This document shows positions 31,800 through 43,901 of a stretch of 64,000 bases of DNA, in pieces; position 1 is the stretch's first letter; each line of letters opens with the position of its first letter. The notes below the pieces were generated by a model that was not told the DNA's origin, made no database searches, and was given only the letters and a program-made list of their open reading frames with translations. Location: positions 41,114,066 through 41,178,065 of the forward strand of contig CM018043.1 of the NCBI GenBank assembly GCA_008638375.1. The letters run 5' to 3'. Both the position numbers and the translations under genes were made by a program. Source of the DNA: Nyssa sinensis. Its lineage: Eukaryota; Streptophyta; Magnoliopsida; Cornales; Nyssaceae.

Positions 31800-33871
31800 C
31801 TAAACTTGGATGATGATGCCTTGGGGAGATTGCTTCTGGTTGGTGAAGAGTCTAGAGTTCCTTTCCCTCCACAAAACATAGACCGTGCAAGCTAATGTGA
31901 GCTTCCCAATAGAACTGGCCAAAGAATCCCCGACAAAAGTAGTACAAGCCCAATGGATAATTTGGGCCCAACTACCCTCTGGACTAAGGATGCCACTTTT
32001 GCCAAGCAAGTGCTGCCAAACTTGGCCAAAAAAGGAGCAGGAGAAGAATGTGATCATGACTTTCGTTACTACTCATGCAAAGGAGGCACTTGCGATCAAA
32101 GGACCGAGAGTGGTTGAAGATTTTATCTTTACTATGCAGAGCGTGGCGAATGGCTAACCAAAGAATAAAACTCGTTCGAGGAATGGACTTGGGAAACCAA
32201 ATTAACTGCCTCCATGGAACAGAAGGGCAACTGGAACGGATTAAAGACCAAAAGGAACGAATGGAGAAAGTCCCATTAGCAGAAGGTTTCTAGAGAATTT
32301 TATCATCCCCAGTGGAAGGAGTAAGATCAGGCATGTTATTCTTCAGCTCGATGAGATGAGGCGAGTTAGATACAGGCCAACGCCACTAAAGATTATGAAT
32401 TATTGCACTCACCGTTGCGTTACGCCCCAAGCCTGACTCTTCTATAACTTTTTCACCCATGTTTTCAAAGATAGAACCATTCGGCAACCAGTAATCAAAC
32501 CAAAAGGAAGAAAATTGCCCATTACCTATATGGGTTTTGATGTAAGGCTTGAAGATAGAACGAAACTTTAGGATTTTCCTCCAAGACCACAAACATGAAG
32601 AATGGCAAGAGACTTCCCAAAGGTGCTTACTTTTGAGAAGGTTGGAGCGGATCCAGAGAACCCAAGGAGAGGATGAGGAGTATTGACAAAGCATCCAGAT
32701 CAACTTCCCAAGAGCTGCCTTATTCCAATCCTCCAGCTTTTAAAGGCCAAGGCCTCCTTCATTTTTGGGGCAGGTAACGTCCTTCCAAGCAACTTTTGAA
32801 CCAGAAGTCTTGAGATGGTTACCAGACCAATGAAAGGATCTCATAGCCTGCTCAATTTGAAAGATAACTTTTTTGGGAAGAAGAAATAGAGAGGTCCAAT
32901 AGACCTGTATGCTAAACAAGACCGACTTGATGAGCTGCACCTGCCCTGCATAAGAAAGAAATTTATTAGTCCAAATGCAAATCTGAGCAATAATTCGGTC
33001 AACTAAAATTTTGCAGTCAGCAGCCTTGAGCTTAGATGGGATAAAAGGCACTCCCAAGTAGCGAACTGGAAGGGAATCTTCTTGGAAGCCAGAGATGGAA
33101 ATGATAGTATGTTTAGCCACATCATTCAGACCAGAAAGGTAAATATGACTTTTGGAGGCATTGGGGCTAAGGCTTGAGAAGGAGGAAAACAAGGCCAGGC
33201 CTTCCTTAAGAATGGAGACAGAGGTAGGATCTCCGTGACCGAACATCATAATGTCATCAGCAAAGCATAAGTGAGTTAACTTATTTTTGTGGCATCTCCA
33301 ATGAAACTTGAAGGTTCAACAGCTCATCTTGCTAGTAAGAATCATGGAGAGAACATCCATAGCAATAACAAAGAGATAGGGGGATGCCTGAGACCTTTAG
33401 CACCTAGGAAAAATCCCTCCAGTTCTCCATTAATCACCACAGAAAATCTAGGGGTAGAAATGCAGGCCTTGATCCAATTGCTGAAGACAGAGGGGAAGCC
33501 AAGAATGCTTGAGTGTCCAGAATAAACTCCTACCTCATTGAATCAAAAGCTTTCTTGATGTCAATTTTCATGGCGCACCGAGGGGCTCTATATTCTTGTG
33601 ATAATTGTGCATGAGCTCTTGAGACAAAAGGATGTTATCACTTATGTTTCTCCCTTGAATGAAGGCAAATTGGGCTTTGTCAATAAGATCAGGGAGCACA
33701 TGTTTAAGACGGTTGGCCAGAATCTTAGAAATAGCTTTATACATAGTGTTACAACAAGAGATGTGGCAAAAATCTTGGATGCAAGAGGGGTTTGGAACTT
33801 TGGCCACCAGAGCAATGGCGGTGTTATTAAACTCCCTGAGGATAGAGGAAGAAGAGAAGAGTTCCATGACA
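31800..33871 (-). pseudogene. LINE D ORF2: RT and zinc-binding domain
   Basis: Read from 33871 down: DFWDITAAVMELFSSSSIL, FCHISCCNTMYKAISKILAN, AQFAFIQGRNISDNILL, a frameshifted RT middle, FADDIMMFGHGD (near 33235-33270), PVRYLGVPFIPSKLKA and LSYAGQVQLIKSVLFS. A stop after GGLGL near 32739 and another at 32386 interrupt it, and the zinc domain continues to NHLFFSC-like and SLASSIGKLTLACTVYVLWR near 31870. Motif order equals B1. The FADD catalytic pair is intact. Confidence 0.9.
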
Positions 33872-33876
33872 GCAGC

Positions 33877-36800
33877 TGTAATATCCCAAAAATCCGACAC
33901 GGCTTAGAATGTACAACGACTTGATAAAAATAAATTACGTGACATAAATAATTTGAAATAGCTTAACATACCGAAAGCTATGAGCGGATTAATTATTATA
34001 AAATCAGTCCAGACCACTAAAAATGATATAGGCTCAGAAAATAATTAATAGTGATACCGAGCCCGGCTTATGCAATATATAAATCTATATATATGTACGA
34101 AGTAGAAGCTTCAAAGGAGTTGTTAGAAGGAGGGGTCAATATCATATAATATATATATATATATATATATAAATATATATGAATAGGTGTTATATAGAAG
34201 CTTCTTGAAGAAGCTGAACAGGGAAAAAGAAAAGCAGTGTAGAAGCTGCTAGAATTCTCACGAGGCATATATGTATCAATATATATATATGTGTGTGTGT
34301 GTATGGCAACCTAGAAGCTTCCATCGGTGTGGGTGTTGAATGAATCAGGAAGTAGAAAGAGGGAAAAAGGGAGAGACTTCGGGAGGAAGCCAAACCGAAA
34401 TAGAGAAAAGAAAAAAAAAAAAGAGAGGGTCGGTGCAGTGGAGGATTCTAGACGGTGCGGCAGAAATTGGAAGCTCCTGGAACCGGCTGGAGGCGTGTAT
34501 ACATGGCAGTCCAGAAGTTTCCATAGCTGTGTAGATTTGGTTGACAATGGTGGACAGGTTCTATCTTTATCCTTTGTGTTCTGTTTTGGTTGTTGTGATG
34601 AAGGCACGGCCGTGAGGCTTGAATGACGACTGGGGATGCAACGGATGATGGTGGAATCTTTGTCAATTTGGTGTCGGATTAGTGGGTCATCACCGAGTTG
34701 ATCTCTCAACTCCGTGCAGAGCACCGCAAAGAGGGATGCTGTATAGAAATTGCCCCTGTTCTGCTAGCTGCTTCAGTTCGGTGGGTCTAAGGAATACGCC
34801 TGTTGCGTGTTGTGTAGTTGTATAGCTTGATTTGTTGAGGGTTGAATTGAGGGAAAAAGAAAGCTGCAGCAGGTAATTTGTATATGCGTGTTTGCGTAGC
34901 GGTGTAACAGGGGAGATGCTAGTGCGGCTTTGAACTGTGTGGTTGTATCGGTTTTGTGAGATGGCTCGAAATTGAGTGAAGTTTGCTATAGGGGCTGAAT
35001 CACGTTGGATGTGTCGATCGTTGGAGAGTCGATTGGATTGGGTTGGATGGATGATTGAGGGACCTGATTTGTATAAGAGGTTGTTTGGCATTGTTGAATT
35101 TTTCTGTTAAATTGGTTACAATGGATGATTGGGCTATAGCAGAAAATTCAGTTTGTATATTATATTATCCTACTTTTAGCCAACTATGAATGACGCTGTT
35201 GCTTGAGAAGTGCAGGTTATTGGGGCAACAATTATTTGGCAGTAGTGCTTGGTTGCGTGTGGAGTTGGAAGAAGATGTGGGGTTGGTGGAATCCTCCGGT
35301 ACACAAACGGATTTGCTGAAATAGAGGATCCCAAACAGTAGCGCAGTGGCAGCAAAATTGGTTGATGCTGGGTTGACTCCTTTGTTGGTGAAAGAACTAG
35401 TCATCGTTATCACAAGAATCAACGATTATCAGTCGAAGGATGGAACTGGCAGATGGCTGTTGGAATTGAAACTAGAGGTCTTGAGTGCGCACAGTTCAGT
35501 TTTCGAGGACTTGATTGCAGACTAATGCAATATTAGCTGTAGCTTCAGCCTTGTTGAAGTGTAATTGCTGGAGTTTCAGTTGGCCACAGATTTCTGTTGA
35601 CATACGGGTTCTTTAAAGCAGCTGCAGTAGTAAGGGGAATAAGTAGTAGCAAGCGGAGCTGCTATTGCAGCACCTACTGCGACAGTTATAGAAGCAGCAG
35701 ATGAGTCTAATAATGCAAATTCAAGTAGAGATGGCTCACTCAATTTCAAGCAGAGATTCTAGAATGTTGACTGAGCCTGGAACTTTATTCAAAAATTTAA
35801 TGGCTATATTTCGAGATGTTGTTATCTGTCATGATGGCACGGTGAGGAATGTATGTAGTAATTCGATTATCCAATTTGAGTATGGGGTCAAGGCTGGAAC
35901 TAAACCCAGAGTTTCTTCGTTGCTGGTGAACCTGTTGGTATTGGCTGCAACTGTCATGTCGAATCCTGCATAAGGCAGTTCTTGATACTCTTCCAAGTAG
36001 CAAATTGTCATGGGAAATAAAAAAGGTGTTAGAACTGGAGTATGGCTGTGGAGAAATCTGTTCAACTGGTTGCTGCTATAGTTGGCAAAGCTGGAGATGG
36101 ACAGCAGAACTAACAGGTATGAATCTTATTTTTCTGGATTTGAACTGAGCCTATACAAAAGAAAAACAAAGAGTAGATGGCAACCGTAACCTTGGTGTTA
36201 GTCTGGTCCAAAGAGAATCGATATTAAAATCTAAGATTTATAAGCAGCTAGCAAATAATTTAATAAGATCAGGGATATAGAAATCATATTAAATTTAAAG
36301 TCTAAATGTAAAGATAAATTAGTTTGTGCCCAAGCCATGGCAAAATTGTAATGTTTTGCATAAAGATCAAATAAGTGCTTGATAGATAACGATAGAGTCC
36401 AAATGACTTAAATAATAATCCTGATAGCTCCTAAGCTTAATTAAAGAATGTAATAGCCGCAGATGAAGCCTAATGAGAGGGTATTAGGCTATTGAACTAT
36501 CTTAGGCAATCCGATAGGCACATAAGATGATAAATAAGTGTTGAATGGTTAAATTCTGATCTGTTTGTAATTAATGATGATTATTCAGGATGATAATTAT
36601 TGAGGATATGCATGGAGGTACCTAATGCATCTCGGGAATATCTGTGAATGGAGATAAGCATAAAGTTTGTGAGTAACTCGGACTCCTGACTTGGTGTATA
36701 TTTTTTTGTATACTATACTGCTTTATATGCTGAACTGTTTGTACACTGAACTGTTTTAAATGCATATGCTTTCATGCATACCTCTTGATCCGCATTACTT

Positions 36801-37235
36801 GTGGCATGATTTTGTTCTATCCTACCTTCTGATATATCCTGTTGATTCTATTGAAGTCGATTGTTCTGTTACCTGTCCTTTGGAGTCTGTTTGATTCTGT
36901 TTGTCATGTTGAGTCTTATCTGGGGCCCACCACGGGATTGAGTATATCAGTAGATGGATAGCTGACTCTATGGGACGGCCAGAACTCAGCATCCGCTCAA
37001 TCCTATCTGATCTGTTCCGCTCTGATACCGACCTCAGCCGGAGGTGTGCGATATGAGGCCCTCCATGTGCCGCCAGGACGCGGGCCCTCCATGTGTGGGG
37101 GGAGGGGGTGGATGGGAAGTAATGCCATCCCACATCGCCTGGGGAAGGTTCAGGCACTTTGAGCTATATCCGTTCTATTTGAGCTGTATCTGTTCTACTT
37201 GAGCTGCATTGTTCTATCTGAGTTACATTTGAGCA

Positions 37236-37275
<40 letters not shown>

Positions 37276-37869
37276 CTGGTTTTGAAACCCATGGCAGGAA
37301 CCTATGTTACTCACTGAGCTTGTTTAAGCTCATTCCATTTATTTAACATTTTTAAGGATATAACTCCATTGGACTAGAATGTATAAGGAGATGATACTAG
37401 TAGGCTGTAAGGCATTTCAAGTACAGATCTGATGGCATGGATTTGTGGAGACTTGGGTTCTGATGGATTGATTCTGACTATTCAGGTGAGTGACATGTTA
37501 TGATTGACTTCGTTGATATGCATTAGATGTATTGGGACATGGCTCATGGTAATGGTACTCTAGAGAGATTAGATATGTTCTGTGCTCTCTGATTAGTGAT
37601 AGATGTGCTTTGTGGCTTAGAGTTATTAATTGGTTGATTGTAGACTTGCTTTGTGGTACATACTTTTAATTGTGGTATATCGATGAGTTGCATTCCCGAG
37701 ATAAAAAGGTTTTAATTTCCGTTGTTCTGACCCTACATTTGGAAAGCAATTCATCGTAAGGTTCAGAAGTTTGCCTTTGGTTAGTCACATTGTTAGTCGG
37801 AGACTGACAAGGCGGCTAACTGGCATCACATCTTTCGCATCCGCGTAGGGTGGGGTGCGGGATGTGACA
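33877..37869 (+). repeat. 4.0 kb solo LTR inside LINE D
   Basis: A 3993-bp noncoding segment starting TGTAATATCCC and ending GGGATGTGACA, flanked by perfect GCAGC duplications (33872-33876 and 37870-37874). Removing it restores the LINE D frame across DITAAVMELF. TG...CA ends, an 11-base imperfect terminal inverted repeat and 5-bp duplications mark it as an LTR; no internal domains, primer site or second LTR are seen, so it is best read as a solo LTR of an element with unusually long LTRs. It contains TA microsatellites (34148-34171, 37239-37272). Plus orientation is inferred from the TGTAAYACCCC start. Several long frames within it have no protein-like content. Confidence 0.82.
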
Positions 37870-37874
37870 GCAGC

Positions 37875-38896
37875 TACCACATCATTTTTGATAATGCTCC
37901 AAGTCTCATGAAAGAATTAGCCATTAAAACCATCAGGACTAGGGGGTTTATTAGGATGAATATGGAGAAATGCTTCTAGGATTTCATCCTCGCTGACTGG
38001 AGATTGAAGGGTTTGAATATGGTCCACTGGGAGATGCTTGCAAATAATCTCACCAAGAGCCCGATTCCCAGGGTAAGGGATAGTACTTTCAGAGCCAAGA
38101 GAATCCTCAAAGAATCCCACAATAAAGTTTTTGAGATCTTTCTTGTCATCAATTCGGGTGCCATTAGAATCAAGGAGGCTAACAATCTTGTTCCTATTCC
38201 TTCGGTGAAGAATAGATTTAAAGAAAAATGCAGTGTTTTGGTCCCCTTCAGTTAGCCATTAGATACGGGACTTTTGCTTGGTCGAGCTTTCTTCATTAGT
38301 CAAGGCAAGAGAGTAGGCTTTAAGAGCTTCCTTTTCTTCAAAGATAAGCTTGCTATTATCGGGATCTCTTTCCAATTGAGACTGCAGATTGTAGAGGTTA
38401 GATCTAATTTCTAGAACCCGAAAGGGGGGTTATAGTGATGCTTTTGAGATAGGGCCTTAAGAGCAGCCTTAACCTTTTTAAGCTTTTGATAGCAAATAAA
38501 CATAGCAGAACCTCTAATATCAAAATTCCAGGCTTGTGTCAACTGTAAGGAGAAAATCATCATAATCAGCCCAATGATTAAAGAACTTAAAAGGGATCTT
38601 GCTTCTCGATATAGGTAAACCAGTTTCGATAAGAATAGGGGAATGATCAAATAGGCTAGGGAGAAGAAACTCAGCTTCAGAATCAGGAAAGGAGAGCATC
38701 CAGTCATCGTTTACCATGGCTCAATCTAACTTCCTTTGGATTGTGCTTGGGGGCTCTTGCCGATTAGACCAGGTAAAGAAGAGGCCAGAATATCTAAGAT
38801 CTGAAAGTTCTGATTGTAGGAAGCATGCATTGCGATCATTTGCAGAGGGATTCCAACTTTGGCTACCTCCTCTTCGATCAGAAGGAAACCGAGGGG
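37875..38896 (-). pseudogene. LINE D ORF2: endonuclease end and linker
   Basis: From the right: FPSDRRGGSQSWNPSANDRN, LRYSGLFFTWSNRQ, IQRKLD, SEAEFLLPSLFDHSPILIETG and SRSKIPFKFFNHWADYDD, then the EGDQNT-type linker and HPNKPPSPDGFNG near 37920. These are the same segments as B1 11060-12040. The endonuclease N-terminus is absent because of 5' truncation. Frameshifts near 38411-38520 and 38717 break it. Confidence 0.88.
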
Positions 38897-40062
38897 CACG
38901 CCTTCGCCCTTTATTGGCTTGGGAAGCAAACTTTTCATTCTTCTGCGCAATTTGAAGCCATACCCTTTCATGAATTGACCTCACCAATTTAGCCTTCCTG
39001 TAGCCATCCAAACTATTCCTGTCATCAATAGGCAAAGGCATCAAATCTAAAGTAGTAAGTGAATTAAACCATAAACAATTTCAAAGGGTGAATAAGAAGT
39101 AGTAGTATGCATAGTCCTATTATATGCAAACTCTATAAATGGCAAATAGTCCTCCCATGTTTTTAAATTCTTTTGAATGACAGTGCGTAAGAGTTGAGTT
39201 AGAGTCCTGTTGACTACTTCATTTTGTCCGTCAGTCTACGGATGAAAGTAGTGGAAAATAAAAGCTTGGTACCTAATTTTCTCCACAAAACCTTCTAAAA
39301 GTAGCTAAGGAACTTAACATCCCTATCAGAAACAATTCTCCTAGGTACACCATAGAGTCGCACTATTTTCTTGAAAAACTAATCAGCTATGTTTGTGGCA
39401 TCATCTGTTTTATGGCATGGTGAAATGTGCCATTTTACTAAATTTGTCCACTACCACAAAAATAGAATCTCTACACTTTTTTGTCCTAGGTAGGCCCAAA
39501 ACAAAGTCCATAGCTACAAATGTCTACCCATGTCTCACTAGGAACGGGTAAGGGTGTATAAAACCCATGTGGTAAACCTTAGATTTGGCCTTTCAACATG
39601 TAATGCACCTACCACATATTCGAGTGACCTCTCTTCTCATCCTAAGACAAAAAAAATGTTTTTCTAACACCAAAGTAACCCATTAATTCCCCACTTTGTG
39701 CCTCACGCACCAATAATTCACGCATTGAACAATTTGACACAAAATTTGCTTTCTTTAAACAAATAACCATCATGCTTGTAAAACTTACCAAATGCCGCTT
39801 TATCACACGCCATATACACATTAGAAAAGTCAGCGTCATCGGCATACATGTCTTTCACATATTCAAACCCAAGCATTTTAGCACTCATAGAAGTAAGAAG
39901 TACATAGCTCCATGATAAAGCATCAACAACAATGTTCTCCTTAGCTTTCTTGTAACGGATGACAAAAGGAAAGGACTCGACGTATTCCATCCATCTAGCA
40001 TGTCTCTTATTTAATTTACCTTGACCCTTGAGATGCTTCAATGATTCATGATCAGTATTCAT
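38897..40062 (-). pseudogene. A4 RNase H end, linker and integrase core
   Basis: From 40062 leftwards: [40 protein letters not shown], then the HHCC region and the catalytic core in broken frames, ending [20 protein letters not shown] and ASQANKGRR at the LINE D insertion. Unlike A3, the QTDGQ.EVVN glutamate survives (near 39215-39235), but a TAG precedes it in place of Gln. Frameshifts and stops are frequent. Confidence 0.88.
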
Positions 40063-41428
40063 GACAGGCTTTGAAGAAGTCTGTTGGAGACAGTGTTTGC
40101 GATCCCTTTTGAGGTAGCAAGCCTGCCACGGATCATATCCTGAGCTTGAGCAATGATAGCCTGGGGAGGTTTTTTTAAAGTGGTGAACAATCTACTATTC
40201 CGTTCTCTCCAAATGGTATATACTGTGCATGCGAGAGTAAGCTTGCCTAAAGTAGAAGAGAATGCCTTGCCCTTAAAGGTATTGCTAGCCCAAAGAACAA
40301 TCTGCTGCCAGTCACCTGAGGGGCATTGGAGCCCACATAAAGATAGCAAATGAGACCATATGATGGACGAGAAGGAGCAAGAGAAGAACAAGTGATTGTG
40401 GCTCTCTGCCTCGCGCATACAAAGAAGACATTTGGAATCAATGCCAGGCTGGGAGAAGAAGAGACGGTCCTTGGTATTAAGGCTAATCCGGATGGCCATC
40501 CAAAGAATAAACCCAGCCCTGGGTAATGCTTTAGGGTGCCAGACAAGCTTCCACCAATGGACCAGGGGTTTACGACAGCGTAGAAGATCCCAAGCTGAGG
40601 TGATGGAGAAGTCCTCATCGGGGGAGTGTAACCAAATGGCCTTGTCATCCCGTTGGGGGAATGGATGAAGGTTGGTGGGCATACCATTCTTGAGTTCAAG
40701 TAAATGAGGAGAGTTAGCTATGGGCCAGTTCCAATGGTGATCCAAGATGATGGAGCTAACTTTAGCCTGTCTCCCCAGACCCGAATCATAGATAACTCTA
40801 TCCCCCATATTGTCAATAATGGAACCATTGGAGAGCCAGTAATCAAACCAAAGAGAGGCAAGAGGCCATTACCAATAGACATTTTGATGCTAGATTTGAA
40901 CAAAGATCGGAACTGAAGCATTTTCCTCCAAGTCCAAGAGCAAGATTGGGGACACTTGACTTCCCAGAAGTTCTTGCCTTTCAGCAAATTACTACGAATC
41001 CAAGTAACCCAAGGGGAGTGAGAGGGATTTTGGAACATGGCCCATATAAGCTTCCCCAAAGCAGCTTTATTCCAATCAGAGAGTTTCTTAATTCCAAGAC
41101 CCCCTTCATTTCTGGGACATGTAATATCATCCCATGCAACTTTCGAATCGGAAGAGATGAGGTGATTACCACTCCAAAGGAACGACCTCATTGCTTGCTC
41201 AATTTGGTTAACCACTTTCTTGGGAAGAATGAAATAGGAGGACCAGTAAACTTGAATGCTAAACAGCATTGAATTGATAAGTTGGAGTCGTCCAGCATAA
41301 GAGAGGGATTTGGTAGCCCAATGGGAGATTTTCCCAATGATACACTGAACCAATGATTTGCAATCCTGGGCTTTCAGCTTGGTGGAAATCAGAGGGACAC
41401 CAAGGTAACGGATAAGGAGGGATCCTTC
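40063..41428 (-). mobile_element. LINE fragment E replacing A4 RT region
   Basis: Minus-strand fragment of family B ORF2 from EGSLLIRYLGVPLISTKLKA (41428) to the ORF2 stop ([12 protein letters not shown] at 40059-40061). It contains the C-terminal RT region and zinc domain with CLLCMREAESHNHLFFSC. One frameshift near 40770 separates two long open parts, making it the best preserved ORF2 C-terminus here. There is no 3' UTR, poly(A) or target duplication, and A4 sequence equivalent to A3 27855-29070 is missing, so this is a rearrangement or an insertion followed by deletion. Confidence 0.88.
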
Positions 41429-42524
41429 AAGCCCTCTTAACCACATTCTCCTTCTTTTTCCTCTCGTGGCTCCACTCTCTTTTCTTTATTCTCAGCCACC
41501 TCTCTATTATTTGTTTCACACTTTTTTTTTCTTGAGGTTTCAGCCTCACCCTTTCTTTTTTGCTCAATCTCACTTTTCAGCTTTAGTTGGTCCTCATATA
41601 CCTGTTTTGGGGTTAAAGGAGCAAGCTTGATTGTCTTTCCATCCTTTACAAAGCTGTATCTGTTCCTTAACCCATCATGAATCACCTTGCTATCATACTG
41701 CATTATATGGCCAGCATGCATAGAAACTACATCACAAAGCACCTCATCACTATACCTCCCAATGGTAAAAGCCACCAAAACCTGTTTATTGACCTAGACC
41801 TCCCCACATTCATTCAACCACTACAACTTATAAGGTCTAGGATGCTTCAGTAAAGGTAAGCTCAACTTTTAAACTAGGGTGATACTAGCTACATTGGTGC
41901 AACTTCCCTAGTCTATAATCATACTACATACCTTGTTGTTTACATAACATCTAGTATAAAATATGTTCTCTCTCTCCTGCTCCATATCATCTACCTTAAT
42001 TTGCGTATTGAGAGCACGCCTGGCAACAAGAGACTCACCTTCTCCGGGGTATTCCACTCCATCATCATCACTAGCATCGACCAACTCGGGCATGCCATCA
42101 CCATCATTCTCACTTTCAGTCATCACCTCCCCATTGTCACGCATAACCATCACCCGCTTGTTTGGACATTAAGATGAGATGTGCCTAAAACCAAAACATT
42201 TAAATCATTTAATATCTCTATTCCTTGAAGGTTGAAAATCTACCTTGGGTTTGTTCTTGCTAGTTCCCTCATCTTGTCTCTTAGGTGGTTCGGCCTTCGC
42301 CTTTTGGACTCCAAGGAGTTCCAAAAACTAAAGTATACCATGCTGCCCCTTTTCTCTTTTACTGCCCTCTACTTTCATAGCCATGTGCACCATGTCTTCT
42401 ACCTCTACATAATGCTGCAACTCAACTACATTGGCTATATCTCTATCCAGACCACTTAAAAATCTGGCCATTGTGGCCTCCTGATCTTCCTCTACATTAG
42501 CCCGAATCATAGCCAGCTCTATCT
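41429..42524 (-). pseudogene. A4 gag C-terminal part, protease and linker
   Basis: From the right: a gag piece ([39 protein letters not shown]), the knuckle region with stops (FKCFGFRHISS then stop), MVMRDNGEVMTESENDGDG, VNNKVCSMIID with the protease motif interrupted by a TAG at 41908, and the linker QVYEDQLKLKSEIEQKRKGE. At 42524 gag joins the LTR directly: the first part of gag, the leader and the primer site are deleted. Confidence 0.87.
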
Positions 42525-43051
42525 TGATGTGAACCCATAAGATCGAAATCCCTTTAACCCAGGATCAAATTGAAACTTACCCAAGAAAGAGAAGAATCAA
42601 TTCAAGATGATCTAGACCCGTTGAAAACTTGTTTCAAGAACCTAGAGTTGATGAGAACGCCACAAAGGGTATGCCTTTGATAAGTTCGTAGTTCATTCAA
42701 GAACAAGAAGAGAAAACTGAAAAGTTCTCTATGCAAAAAGCTTCATTCACGTTCATTCCCTGCAAAATAGGCCCACACGCCTATACTTAATGAAATAAAA
42801 AGTCTATACGAAACCACTAGACTATGCCGGCCCCTCTATGGCTTGTATCACGTGGATTAAAGCTGGTTCTTCTTCTTTCAAGCCCATCTTGAACGTTGGG
42901 GTCTTGCTCGATAACTCGGCCCAGGTGGATTACACCAATCCTTGCATTGCTTCCTTGATCTTTTTAGCTCTCAACCTTGTGATTGGCCCTTCTAGAACTT
43001 GTAAAAGATCTTTAAGACTAGTCCACCATGGCGCCACCATGGCGCCCATCA
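42525..43051 (-). repeat. 5' LTR of A4
   Basis: A 527-bp family A LTR with TG...CA ends (starts TGATGGGCGCCATGGTGGCG, ends GGGTTCACATCA). A CCATGGCG stretch is duplicated near 43027-43044. Like A2 it lacks the internal ~150-bp block. Confidence 0.9.
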
Positions 43052-43225
43052 CATCTCCCTATGGTAATCTCATCCCACATTGCCGGGGGAAGGGAAAGCG
43101 GGGGTATTCATATGTGCGTACCCCCATATGGCAAGACACATTTTGGTGTAAAACCCAAGAACAAAACCGTGCGGGCCTAGCCCAAAGCCGACAATATCTT
43201 GCCATCGAGGTCCGGGTCGTGACAA
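43052..43225. repeat. Fragment of a common plant dispersed repeat
   Basis: Contains ATCCCACATTGCCGGGGG and AGCCCAAAGCCGACAATATC followed by GGTCCGGGTCGTGACA. These motifs occur in a family of short dispersed repeats common in eudicot genomes. A related ATCCCACATCGCC stretch lies at 37129 inside the 4 kb LTR. Identity is from memory; boundaries are approximate. Confidence 0.45.
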
Positions 43226-43350
43226 TTTCTTTGCACCTGAATTCCACATGGAGAGGTATGAAGAGTAGTGCCTACAGCCGTAGGTAGGCACCGCCTCTCA
43301 GCCTAGTTTTTTCCTCTTACTTCTTTTCTTTATTCCTTAAATTTTTCATT

Positions 43351-43387
<37 letters not shown>

Positions 43388-43901
43388 GCATATATATATA
43401 TATATTACACAGCCATATATATATATATACCCTTATATATCTATATACTTTGTATCACTATATTATATATATCCATTTACATATATTTGATTAGCCCCTA
43501 ATTATTTAATTCATGTGTATATATATATATATATACACATTTCATCATATTAATCTATATATATATTTATTTACATATTTAATTATACCTATTTACATTA
43601 CACAATCAACGTGTGTATTTAACATGTTCTTATATTCACTTTGTTAACCTACCCAACGTAACAATCTCTTTTTCATGTCTTGATTCAAATTGGCGATCGG
43701 AGTGAAAGTATACAGTCTCAATGGAATCAACGAAAACAGGTTGGTGACTGCAACAAAAGTGATGTACAGTCGTCCTGGATTCCCGGGACTTTTACTGAAA
43801 ATTCACACGTTGGATTCGAAACCATTTTCGTTATTTAAGGTCTCGATCACTAATTAATGTTTGAGTGATTGTATGATGCTTCGTTGGGTCGGGGTGTTAC
43901 A
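43226..43901 (-). repeat. LTR-like fragment, TGTAACACCCCGACC family
   Basis: On the minus strand starts TGTAACACCCCGACCCAACG at 43901. A block with GTTGGTGACTGCAA and GTACAGTCGTCCTG (43730-43783) also occurs, on the opposite strand, at 63750-63796 near the start of the LTR beginning at 63679, which shows they are the same family. The left part is filled by TA-rich microsatellites (43355-43580). The left end could not be fixed. Confidence 0.6.

Larger units (their letters stand above)
31556..38896 (-). mobile_element. LINE copy D, 5'-truncated, nested in A4 integrase
   Basis: Minus-strand L1-type LINE of family B. Its 3' poly(A) tail appears as a T run from 31556. Its 5' end lies in the endonuclease domain (FPSDRRGG) at 38896. 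It is split by a 3993-bp solo LTR, so the LINE itself is about 3.34 kb. The 15/16 target duplication in A4 pol proves insertion after A4. Confidence 0.92.
31175..43051 (-). mobile_element. Gypsy family A copy A4, composite and nested
   Basis: On the minus strand: 5' LTR (43051-42525), partial gag and protease/linker (42524-41429), LINE E in place of RT, RNase H end and integrase (40062-38897), LINE D inserted in integrase (38896-31556), integrase C-terminus and a 118-bp scrap of the 3' LTR. It meets A3 tail to tail. No part is intact. Family membership is clear from alignment with A1 and A3. Confidence 0.9.

Noticed and set aside
34311..35973. Possible host gene inside the 4 kb LTR
   Set aside because: Frames on both strands are short, have no recognisable motif and lie within bounds set by the LTR duplication.
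43259..43295. GTGCCTAC...GTAGGCAC palindrome as a CACTA terminal repeat
   Set aside because: No CACTA/TAGTG end with 3-bp duplication could be paired with it.
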